In this document: in pieces, positions 55,092-64,000 of the stretch
How positions within the stretch are numbered: the stretch's first letter is position 1
How the letters are laid out: each line of letters opens with the position of its first letter
Assembly (NCBI GenBank): GCA_017354895.1
Contig: CP071496.1
Span: 372,001 to 436,000 of the forward strand
DNA: 64,000 nucleotides
Direction: 5' to 3'
From: Podospora comata
Lineage: Eukaryota > Ascomycota > Sordariomycetes > Sordariales > Podosporaceae
Translations under genes and position numbers: made by a program
Notes under the pieces: model-generated
The model's input: the letters and a program-made list of their open reading frames with translations, nothing else
Told to the model about the DNA's origin: nothing
Databases searched by the model: none

Positions 55092-56197
55092 ATGACCTAC
55101 CGTGACATACCATGCGATTTCCCCTTCGAAGAGCTCAGCTCTGACTCCGAACTCGGTAATCTTGGAGATCCCTTGACCAGGCGAAAATTACATCCCGCCG
55201 ATGAAAACGTCGGCCCTGAGAATGCAAAACATTTGAGGGCACTGTGGGATCCTCAGCCGCTGGAAAACCTGCCAAAGAAGGACCTGGATAGGATTGATGC
55301 AGAGAATACTTTTATGAGGTCCCAACTGGAGATTACCGTCAAGTTCATTGAAGTGAATCACAGAGTCAAGGGTGAGTAAGCTGACCTAGTCCTTCAAACA
55401 GCGAATAAGCAATCTCCGTGGAATGAGATGATAACTGACTTTTGCAAATTTTTTAGACCTTCCACCAGCCATTAAAGCTCTTGTTCAGTCACGTCAGAAG
55501 TCAGGAAAGGCCACAGCCGACGAGTTGAAAAACCGCATCGAGCATGTCTATAGCGAGCGCTACACTGGTCCGGGCAGTCCATTCAACCCAGCCAGCCATG
55601 TTGCAGTTCCTGGATCGAATCAGAAAAATGCTGGATCTAAACGATCCCCACGCCGCAAAAGAAGCCTATATCTGCGTTGTCTTCCTAAGCATCCGATGGT
55701 ATGGTCGGAATTCCGACCACCAGTACGAATCCGGTTACTCAAGTGACGACTTTTACGACGATGAAGACGATTTCGATTCTGAAAGCGAAACTGACGAGGG
55801 TGAAGCGAATAGTCCCTAGGTTGCCCGCCTAAAGGATATTGCCGACGCTAATGAGGATATTCGTGCAAAGTTCCCAATCAAGGAGCATGATGCTCTGCTT
55901 GACAAGCTTCTTGTGGATGTGGTGAAGAAGAGAACGGAGGATGGGAAGCGGTGGAGTTGGGGGGATAAGTTGTGTGATTTGACTAACGAAGCGGACGATC
56001 TCCTTTCAGAAAATGATGTTAAGCACTGGTTTCCAAAATCACGAGACTTGTTGCAGAGGATTGAGGAAGCGAACCCAAAGAAGGAGATGGCAGTATATGA
56101 GCCGTCAAAGAGGAAGAAACGGGCATATCATGAAGACCGAGGCGAACGTCGTCCAAAGCACCACCCTAGATTGAGTATCAGGAATTGGTGCTTATAG
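55092..56197 (+). pseudogene. Pseudogene of an acidic/basic protein of unknown family
   Basis: Exon 1 (55092-55371) starts MTYRDIPCDFPFEELSSDSE and joins across an intron (GTGAGT..TTTTAG) to 55457. The frame then makes sense to about 55590 (DELKNRIEHVYSERYTGPG), shifts by one base, and continues as MLQFLDRIRKMLDLNDPHAA, a serine/aspartate-rich tract (SSDDFYDDEDDFDSESETDE), an in-frame TAG at 55817-55819, and then VARLKDIADANEDIRAKFP to the stop at 56197. So one frameshift and one nonsense codon break an otherwise continuous protein of about 340 residues. The tail is Lys/Arg-rich (KRKKRAYHEDRGERRPK). No known domain. Probably intracellular, nuclear-like in composition. Confidence 0.6.
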
Positions 56198-57130
56198 TAA
56201 CTTGAACCCCTAGATCAATGCACATGAGATGGTTTAAGCATTTCAACCTATTTTTATTTCGAATTGACCCCCTTTGTGGAGGCTTCATCAAGGTTTTGAA
56301 GGCTTTCTGGTTCTAGTTTTTTTTAAAAACCTTTTCTTGGATACGGTATGGGGCTGACACAATGTCACGGCTTAAAAGGCGTACAGAAAACTGCTCGGTT
56401 TTTATTTCTTTCTTAGCTTAAAATTCGGTCCTCAGCGTCAAGTTACCTTATACTCCGCCTCGACCGGGGAAACCGAGCCACCCACTGTGCCCACTATTGC
56501 GCGAAAAACAACCATTCAGACGAGTCGTCACCACATTGTTTTCACCGCCAACCTTCTTTGAGTTTTATCATCTAAACTGGCGATTCCTACCACCTAATCC
56601 AACTCCTCAGTGATCAGCAACACCAAATCAGATAAGATTTCTCTACAGGAAATGGACCAAGAGTAGCTGCCCAGGTGGTCTTGGGCTCAGGAGCCCAAAC
56701 ACGCCAGTGTAGGAACAACAAACACGCAATACAAGTTATATCCTAAGTTCAGTCGAACAATGGGAAACTATGATTTAAATACCATTTTAGTATACATAGA
56801 TAAATACAGATTAATACCGCACCCGGGCATTAATATCTCCTTCTTGGTAAAGTATTGGATAGGTAATCCAGGGGAGATTTATGCGATGTACACAACAGCT
56901 CTTATCCAACAATATATTTTCGGCTCCACTAAAGTAAGGTAGCCGCTACCTACTTGCATCTCTACATTCTCAAAGTCAACCTATATGCTAGAAAGAAAGA
57001 ACGGTGATATGCAGACCACCAAGAGATCAGGAAAACATATTCCTCAAAAGAATGAACGGCTCATAACGTTAATCGAAACTCCCCTTGTTCCACTCCTTAA
57101 ATCACCTCTGTCATCTTCCGTCCTCAGTGT
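56198..57130. other. Gene-poor stretch with one repeat copy
   Basis: No supported gene. Contains copy B of the hairpin repeat followed by AT-rich sequence. Confidence 0.5.
56667..56803 (+). repeat. Dispersed repeat, copy B, with perfect hairpin
   Basis: Matches copy A at 52097-52244. The perfect inverted repeat TTGGGCTC-AG-GAGCCCAA lies at 56681-56698, followed by CGCAATACAAGTT and TTCAGTCGAACAATGGGAAA. No terminal inverted repeats or target-site duplication were seen, so the element type is open (MITE or SINE-like). Confidence 0.75.
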
Positions 57131-57695
57131 CTACTGCTGCTCAGCCACCTCCACAGCCCCAGAGCCGCCAGATGCTGTGCGGAACTGTCTGGTGTTGCAA
57201 CGCCAGGAGCTAATGCGGTCGCTGAAGAAGCCGTTGCCATCGTGAAGATTGGCATCCTCCTGGTTACCGTAAGAGCGGCCTCCGCAGTTGGAGTGTCTTG
57301 GAAAGGAAATGTTAGCGTTACTATAAAGATACAAGAAAAAGAACGGTGATGGTAATACTTACTCATACCAGACACAGTGGAAGCGGTTCTTGTCAAGGTT
57401 GCGGATGGAGCTGATGCGGTCATTGTAGCTGCCGGGGACATTGACTGGGTGATAGTTGGGTTAGGTTTCTAGCTTTTCGGGTTGAATCAGGCTGGTAATG
57501 TGTCTTACAGCATGAACCGGGGTTGGATCCAAAGGTTTGGCATGGGTTGCCCCAGCGAGCGTTCTGGCAGGCAAACACAAAGGCCGTGTTCTGACGAGCC
57601 GTGATGCTGCTGTCAGATGAGGTATCCACTGCAGGGGCAGCGGTGGCTGAGAGGACGCCCATGGCGATGAGGATGGTGGTCTTCAGGTTGAGCAT
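57131..57695 (-). CDS. Small secreted betagamma-crystallin-like protein (paralog 2)
   Basis: Three exons (57695-57509, 57444-57363, 57296-57131) give 144 residues. Signal peptide MLNLKTTILIAMGVLSATAA; short pro-region ending DSSITARQ. Greek-key signatures are FACQNARWG (aromatic and Gly spaced about seven apart) and YEHSNCGG. Calcium-site motifs are NDRISS and SDRISS. Compared with paralog 1 it has a longer C-terminal tail (QFRTASGGSGAVEVAEQQ). The 82-nt middle exon and intron phases 1 and 2 are the same as in the other two paralogs. Close to paralog 3 in sequence (NQEDA-L-DGNGF-.-DRISSWRC-.-QFRTA). Its TATA box is 120 nt upstream. Confidence 0.85.
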
Positions 57696-59135
57696 TTTGA
57701 AAGTGCGGAATGGTGGTATTGTATGTGCTAGGGTACTGGAGCGTCGTTCTTGATGCTGTGTGTGTTCGATGATGATGATGATGGAAACTTGAATGACGAG
57801 GAAAGGCTGCCACATTTATACTTGCTTGCAGCTCTGATCTAGCTACTTCGAATCCTTCAAGAACCGCACAATACTTGCACCTCACAGATGAATGACAAAT
57901 CTCAGTATCATCACGAATCAAACCATCATTGTTGGCGATGATGCGTGGTAAAGTCTGCGCCTTGGATCATCATTCTCGGCTTCCCAGATAGGATAACCAA
58001 AGCCTTTTGGTAGGAACACTCTGACACATAAGCACATGGTTGATTCACTTGCAGTTATTCAGCCATACAACCTACGTTTTCGAATGAACAACAGACAGAG
58101 TTGAAGACAGACTACAAGAAGGTTGATACTGGGACATGGGGAAACAAGCCCATGACGTATCCATGTATCTTGGTGTCGGTTACTAAACTTTGCATTATAG
58201 ACCTCACACGAAACCGGAAAGACCACCACACGTTTGAGCCGTCTTTTACATGTCTTGGTACTGAATATCATGTGTATTGTAGGTAGACAGACAGACGGAG
58301 GTTTCCGTCTGTTTGGTCGGTCTTACTCAAAGTGATCAAAGAGACCGATGTCTTAGTTTGTCACCCTTCATCTGTGGCGTAGCTGACAGATTCTCCAATA
58401 ATTTTCGTCCTACAAACTAGAACCTTCCTACTTGTGTCTAGGTCTTATGTGCTGTCTCACAGCCTTGTGGCTCTGTGAGTTGGCGTCTGACAATGCGGCC
58501 CCAAGTGATCTACAAATCACTGCATTTTGGCCCTTGGCATCCGGATCAACCACATCTTGATGACCATTGAAGGAAGAACTCTGAAACATCATGTCATCAA
58601 AACAATTGTTGATCTATAGTAAGGGACCTTAGCTGCAATTAAGGGACTGGAATGTTTTTCTGCCAGCATGTCAAAATGAGCTCCTGGTGGAATGAAGATG
58701 TCGGGAACTTGTGGTTGTCGATCATGCACAAAGTCCTAGCAGAACGTGACATTGAGTGCTCACAAATCATCGCTTGGCTCCAATACCGCTTAGGATGTCT
58801 ATTCTTTTCATGGATAGATGCGACTATCTCACAGTTATACCAATCACGAGAAGCAAAATCGCAGGTAAAAGTTGTCTTTACTGTCTGCCTCACCAAGCGA
58901 GGACTGGCTGACCTCTGCTAACTATGTATGTTTTCTATCTACTGGGCCAGATGTCCCCATACCACAGAAGTAAAGAATCCGCGCAGAGGTAAATAAAGTG
59001 AAAAGAATGACCGACCAAAAGGCATACTGTGAACCGCCAGATCTCACAAGAAAAAAACATCTCCGAAATTCTGAACCATGAATTGAATGTGACCGGTTGC
59101 TGATCACCAACAGAGCTAGCTGAGTGCAAACCACG
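57696..59135. other. Intergenic region between two crystallin-like paralogs
   Basis: No supported gene. An 89-codon plus-strand frame at 58652-58921 has no domain or splice support. The two flanking paralogs lie in tandem on the minus strand, suggesting a local duplication. Confidence 0.5.
57814..57820 (-). promoter_or_regulatory. TATA-like box of crystallin-like paralog 2
   Basis: TATAAAT on the minus strand, about 120 nt before the ATG at 57695. Confidence 0.45.
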
Positions 59136-59690
59136 TTAGGCCTCGACCTCAGTGGCGTTCTCGGCTTCGGCAGTGCGGAACTGCTTGCGGTTGCAGCGCC
59201 AGGAGCTGATGCGGTCGTTCCAGAAACCGTTGCCGTCGTTGAGCTTGGCATCCTCCTGGTTGCTGTAGCTAGCGCCCTGGCAGTCGTAATGCCTGAGACG
59301 ATGTCAGTTGCCTAGAATAGTCAATGGGTTCTGGGGATCGAGATGAACTTACTCATACCACACGCACTGGAAGCGGCCCTTGTCCTGGTTGCGGATGGCG
59401 CTGATGGAGTTGTCCCAGTCGCCGGGGATACCAACTAGAGAGATAGTCTATAAGTATCACATACTTCGGGGGCATGTGGGTCGTCGAGAATGGGAAAGGA
59501 GCTTACTGCACTGGCCTGCCAGACCTTCGAGGAGGCGGCACGGCTGGCCCCAGTTGGTGTTCTGGCAAGCCCAGACATAGGCAGTGTCGTCGAGAGCGAC
59601 AACGGTGTCGCTGTCGACGGCCGCGGGAGCAGCAGAGACAGAGATGCCGCCGAGGGCGAGAAGAGTGACGAGGGCCTTGATGCTGAACAT
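59136..59690 (-). CDS. Small secreted betagamma-crystallin-like protein (paralog 3)
   Basis: Three exons (59690-59507, 59434-59353, 59292-59136) give 140 residues. Signal peptide MFSIKALVTLLALGGISVSA, then AAPAAVDSDTVVALDD and the domain. Greek-key signatures are WACQNTNWG and YEHYDCQG. Calcium-site motifs are DNSISA (final Ser replaced by Ala) and a canonical NDRISS. The C-terminus is QFRTAEAENATEVEA. It is in tandem with paralog 2, 1.44 kb away and in the same orientation. If the Ala at the end of the first motif prevents binding, this paralog would have one calcium site instead of two. Confidence 0.85.
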
Positions 59691-59825
59691 TTTGACAAGA
59701 GTGGTGAGGACAAGTGATAGTTGTCTGGAGGGGGTTTTCTTGAGTTGATGGAAGAGGTCTGCTGTCTTGCTGATGTCCGAAACTGGTGAAGAACTTGAGT
59801 CTTGTTACGGGGCCAGATAGCCACC

Positions 59826-59832
59826 TCTTATA
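59826..59832 (-). promoter_or_regulatory. TATA-like box of crystallin-like paralog 3
   Basis: TATAAGA on the minus strand, about 135 nt before the ATG at 59690. The spacing matches paralogs 1 and 2. Confidence 0.4.
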
Positions 59833-62510
59833 CTTTTCCCGCTCTCTCCTTCGTCTTCAACAACTCGCCGAGGATAGTATTCTCCTCTCCAACTTCCAAC
59901 CGCATCCAATCATGCCATCTGCTCACCAAGAACCTTCAACCTTCACCGAATGGTTACCTTACATGTATCACTCCGTGCTTGTGATTCGTTGAACGTGTTG
60001 GGTGCTCCGTGAGTAGCAACATGCGATCCAACCTCCCGCCTTACTCATGAGACTTTGTTTACAAGAAAATTCTCCTCATCCGGGAAGTCACCACCGGACA
60101 CTCGTATCGTGAATCATGAAACCATTTTGGGCTAGCCTATAATATCAACCTGCTTCACTTCAATATCTGTGCTGGCTACTCATAGGTACGAAACCGATGT
60201 GCTTGGGATTCTACACCCTTCCCGCTGCGGCTCGGTCCTCAACGCAAGTCGCATGCCTACACCACCTGCAGTTCACCATCTGCAGTTGGCGATCATGGGT
60301 TACATCCCGACAGTTTCCGGGTATTTGTCGCTGCTTATAAACATGACATTGAACTAAAAGCATTGTATAATTTACCTAACTCAACACAACCAACAGCCAC
60401 GTTGGTAAGCTCAGGCAAATTGTCTGCCGGCCACACCACTGCATGGAATGGGAATAAAACGGACAAGATAAAGTTTCTGGCAGCATCTTGAGTCTGTTTT
60501 GGGAAATTCGTCTATGTCTATGAAGTGTAAAGAGGGAAGGTGACAATCAGGATGCAGGGTAGCGGGCTGAATTGCCTCACCATTGGTCTTGAGCTGGCAT
60601 GGCAAGTTTCCAGTGGCTCAGCTGACAGGGTGCAGACGCCCACCAATCCAATTTACCAACAGAAATAAATCTGAATGAGAAAGATCACTGCAAGTCGGGT
60701 ACTTTCACCTTGAGAAGACATCGCCATGGAAGCTGATCGACGCTGTTTATCACCCAACACGTGTAGAGATATATAGCACCCGGCCTACCCTGTGGGTAGG
60801 ATGCCCCTTGGTTCCACAACACGCGTATGGCATAGCCTCAACCAACTTGACATCCGTTGGCTGCTACTCCCCTTGCTGTCCAGGGCACAGGCCATGGATG
60901 AACCCCTGAGACATTACCTTCCTCAACAAGATGAGGCTAGAGGCGGTCTGCATCTCATCAGTAATGAAGCCCCGCGGTGACGATAGGATCGCAGCATCCA
61001 ATTTTAGTATCATGTTATGACCTGTTGTTAAACAGAGGCTGACACGGAAGAAGGCTTAGCTGGTTTACGTCCCGAACATAGTGATGTAGGAAGATGATAA
61101 GAAGTTAACCTACATGTTCTTGTGCGCGTATCGTTGTTCATAACGATACATATCCAATGTTGCAGACTCTCCATCACCGATACACGGAGACTGCCTGGCA
61201 CCTACCCCACCCCTTCAATAAAGCCGTTTGCAGGTATTCACTGCCTGTTTCCTTTCTCGTTAAACCTTGTGCTGTAGGATTTGGCGTAGAGTGATTGGGC
61301 ATGGGCTTACAGTGAACGGCCACTTTTGGACTTGTTGGTCACATCATGCGTGCCGGGAGCTCCATAAGACGTTGCTCACTTAGCGACCATATTGTCTTCT
61401 TTCCGGTCAGAGACCAGGGTCAAGAGTGCCTTGCTAGTCTAGACTGAAGTTTATTAGATGGCGTAGGGGTCAAGAAAGGCCCGATCGGGCTCCATTGTCC
61501 CGAATACCGATGCCAATGATTGCTTTGGCTTCCTCAAATACATGGGGTAAAAAGTGAAAGCCTCGCAGGCCTGTTTCTTTTCAACTTCCTTCGGAGCCTT
61601 CTCCTCCTACGTTTGGGATCTGTCCTCTCACCAACACTCGCCTGATGTTGCGGGAAGGCAGACCAGTGTAATATATCCGTTTTCTCATTAACTGCTACAG
61701 TCTTGTGGGATGCCTGTAGCTAATATTGTTCGCACTAATGGTATATACCCATGTGATCGAACAGGTTGATGTGTTCATACATGATTCCGTATTTGTGTTA
61801 AAGTGGTGTGAAAACAATGGGGGTAGATGGGAAGATGATACTGAACACCAATGGTCGGGCGCTTGATCAATTTGTACCTACCTACCTAGGAACAACCTTA
61901 TTCTTGTCACTTCCGGTTGCCACTTACGAAACCAAAGGTTTGGCTGTCGGACCACACCTTTTGTCAAGCATCCCACAGCTCGATCCTCCGGCAGAGGCGC
62001 TGTTCCTGCTGGCTTGGGGAGAGTGCCAGTTAATTTCCTAGTTCACAAGCGGACGATACGGGTGATAGGTTCTTCCACTGGCGTCATCGTATCTGATTTC
62101 CTGTGTTCTGAAATCGATTGGAAACAGATGGCATGGAGGTTTGTATAAAGAAATGCTGCTGGAAGCCATAATATTGGATGCAGACAAGAGTGGTGTAACA
62201 CCATGAACTCAGGCGACTGAGAGAGATGCCCAGTCCCGCACCGATTATAGGTCGCGATCATCACAATCAACAGGAAAGTGAGGCTGCCTGCAAATTCTAG
62301 GCCTGTCCAATTGATAACCAGAAGCCAGTTCGCCATGCAGCTACGACTTTTAAGAGAAATTCTAGGGGGTCCATTACAGTTTTTTCTAGGGGGCATTACC
62401 GCCAATAGGGTTAGGGTTTTATATAGTCCCTCACTTGCCTTATAGATTATCAGCCACATTATCAACCACATTAACGCTCACACCCTTGTAATTGAGTCCT
62501 TTGCGGAAGG

Positions 62511-62539
62511 CCTGGCAATTGAAGCCCTGGCAATTGAAG
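62511..62539 (+). repeat. Two tandem copies of CCTGGCAATTGAAG
   Basis: Copies at 62511-62524 and 62526-62539, period 15, about 180 nt upstream of the transposase start. Confidence 0.65.
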
Positions 62540-62716
62540 CTCTCTGTAAGATATTGTGAAGTTAGAGGCCTGGATCGGCGCGTGGGCATCGGGCATCAAC
62601 ACCACGGCAGTACATTAACGTACTTTATAAGCGAGTCGGTCATATAAGTGGGTCGGTCACTTTTCGACCGCGACGCGTCCTCCTACACTCAACATCAACT
62701 TTCTCTACAACCCAAC

Positions 62717-64000
62717 ATGCCTCCTACTTTAAATGAAGCCAGGATAGCCTTGGCCCTTGAAGCTATTCAAAACACTCCGAAATTAAGCCTCCGAGCCGCA
62801 GCAAAGCTATATAATATACCATTCTCAACCCTCCGTGACCGACGCGCCGGCCGGCCTACACGACGCGATACCACGTCTAAATCAAAGAAGCTTACTTAAT
62901 CCGAAAAGGATGCTATTATTTAATACATTATTGAGCTATATGCGCGAGCTTTTCCACTAAGATTATATAGTGTGGAAGATATAGCTAACTAACTATTATA
63001 CGTACGCAACGCGCCCCCTATCGGTAAGCTTTAGGCATATAACTTCGTTAAACGCTATCCATAGTTCCGTACGCGTTTTACGCGTAAATATAATTATTAG
63101 AGAGCTAAGTACGAAGATCTAAAGGTTATTACCGAGTAGTTTACGCTCGTACGGAATATTAAAGTTAAATATAGTATTATAAATAACGATATTTATAATT
63201 TCGACGAAACTAAATTTATAATAAATATTATTTTTATAAATATAATAATTATAATCTCGGACGGCTTTAATAAAATAAAATTAATTTAACTTAGTAACCG
63301 CGAATAAATAATAATAATTTAAGGAATTAATACCTTCGGTTAAACTATTTTTCTTTTTATTATTTTAATCGCGTAATACTATTTTATTAATTAATATATC
63401 GAATATAATTTACTATTTACTTAGCGTATTATAATTATTAAAAATAATTAAATTATTAATTTAGTAAACCTAAATTAAATTAAATATTTTAATTATTGTA
63501 TAATATTTTATATAAAAAATAAATATTAATTATTAATCTTTAATAATTATAAAAATTATTATTTAACCGAATTTAAATATTATTATTAATAAAATAATAT
63601 TATTATACTTTATATACCTTTATATTTCTTTTACCTTTTTCAATTACTTAATATAAGTTACTTTAGGCTATTAAAATAGGTATATAATCGTTAAATTAAA
63701 GACTTAATATATATATATATTAATTATATAAATAAACTTAAGTTCTTTTATACTTTTTACAAAACCTTTTTCGCTTTTATAATAAAGAAAAATATATAAA
63801 GTAGCTTTACGGGTATTAGCCTTATACCGTACGATCTAGAAAGGGTATTTTCTAAATTAAATATAAAGCTTTATACGCTAATACTTCTAAATTTATAGCC
63901 CAGCATTTTATAACCTTAGGTCTCTTAAATACTATATAACCCTTAAGAAACTAATTTATAATTAACGTTTATTAAAACTCGTATTATTAACTATTAAAAT
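62717..64000 (+). mobile_element. RIP-mutated Fot1/pogo-type DNA transposon (transposase, continues past window)
   Basis: Starting at the ATG 62717, the frame encodes MPPTLNEARIALALEAIQNT, AAAKLYNIPFSTLRDRRAGR, the psq-type helix-turn-helix of Fot1/pogo transposases, up to a stop at 62897-62899. The same frame then continues without a frameshift to the window end with many TAA and TAG stops, and still shows family landmarks: RNAPPIGKL, FVKRYP, IYNFDET (first catalytic Asp region of the DDE domain, near 63194-63214), and LIPYDLERVFSKLNIKL near 63810-63860. From about 62900 the sequence turns very AT-rich and CpA is largely replaced by TpA, as RIP does. A cut-and-paste element, now dead. No inverted terminal repeat could be defined, and the 3' end lies beyond the window. 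Confidence 0.88.

Larger units (their letters stand above)
59691..62716. other. Long gene-free stretch flanking the transposon
   Basis: No supported gene in 3 kb. Notable bits: two TTAGGG units at 62406-62416, a near-duplicate TCTAGGGGG..CATTAC at 62361-62377 and 62385-62399, and a 15-nt tandem CCTGGCAATTGAAG at 62511 and 62526. Some of this may be the transposon 5' flank. Confidence 0.5.

Noticed and set aside
58652-58921. 89-codon plus-strand frame between crystallin-like paralogs
   Set aside because: No domain, signal peptide or intron support; may be chance.
62043-62471. 142-codon minus-strand frame near the transposon
   Set aside because: Starts in repetitive, transposon-flanking sequence; hydrophobic stretches but no family resemblance.
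1-64000. CRISPR arrays, rRNA, tRNA genes and riboswitches
   Set aside because: None recognised on either strand; no TTCRA-type T-loop with matching acceptor stem was found by eye.

Overview
This is a 64 kb piece of a filamentous ascomycete genome, most likely a Sordariales-type (Podospora/Chaetomium/Humicola-like) saprotroph. The evidence is mostly short introns (about 50-65 nt) with GTATGT/GTAAGT donors and CTGAC/CTAAC branch sites, plant-cell-wall enzymes (an AA9 monooxygenase start at the left edge and a GH7 endoglucanase close to Humicola EG I), HET and NLR-like genes, and a Fot1/pogo transposon at the right edge with the signature of repeat-induced point mutation (RIP). All gene models were spliced by eye from the sequence. 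Exon coordinates are given in the entries.

Layout. 1-16 kb is a self-recognition or immunity-like block. It holds an ankyrin gene, an ankyrin-subtilase fusion, a conserved unknown gene, an eight-exon NLR-like gene (alpha/beta-hydrolase, NACHT-like, ankyrin, zinc-ribbon-like) and a HET-domain gene. 16.6-22 kb has two secretory-pathway proteins, one ending in KDEL, and two decayed genes. 22.4-28.4 kb has a divergent pair: a tryptophanase fused to an indole (ABBA/DMATS-type) prenyltransferase, and a cytochrome P450. This looks like a compact prenylindole pathway and is the most striking feature of the window. 29.7-41.2 kb is mixed: a secreted protein, an effector-like pseudogene, a second HET gene, a Tom6-like gene, a conserved acidic protein, a large secreted protein with a Cys-rich tail, and a metallopeptidase/jacalin-like gene that appears to have lost its HExxH motif. 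41-62 kb is gene-poor and decayed. It holds the GH7 endoglucanase, three paralogous small secreted betagamma-crystallin-like proteins, one other Cys-rich secreted protein, several pseudogenes, and a two-copy dispersed repeat with a perfect hairpin. 62.7-64 kb is the RIP-mutated transposase.

Functional reading. The NLR-like, ankyrin-subtilase and HET genes are families linked to fungal non-self recognition. The crystallin-like, Cys-rich and effector-like genes are a fast-changing secretome. The tryptophanase-prenyltransferase and P450 would together release indole from tryptophan, or prenylate tryptophan first, and then oxidise the product. Many in-frame stops in the pseudogenes are TAG, TAA or TGA that are one C:G-to-T:A transition from a sense codon, which fits an accessory, RIP-prone compartment.
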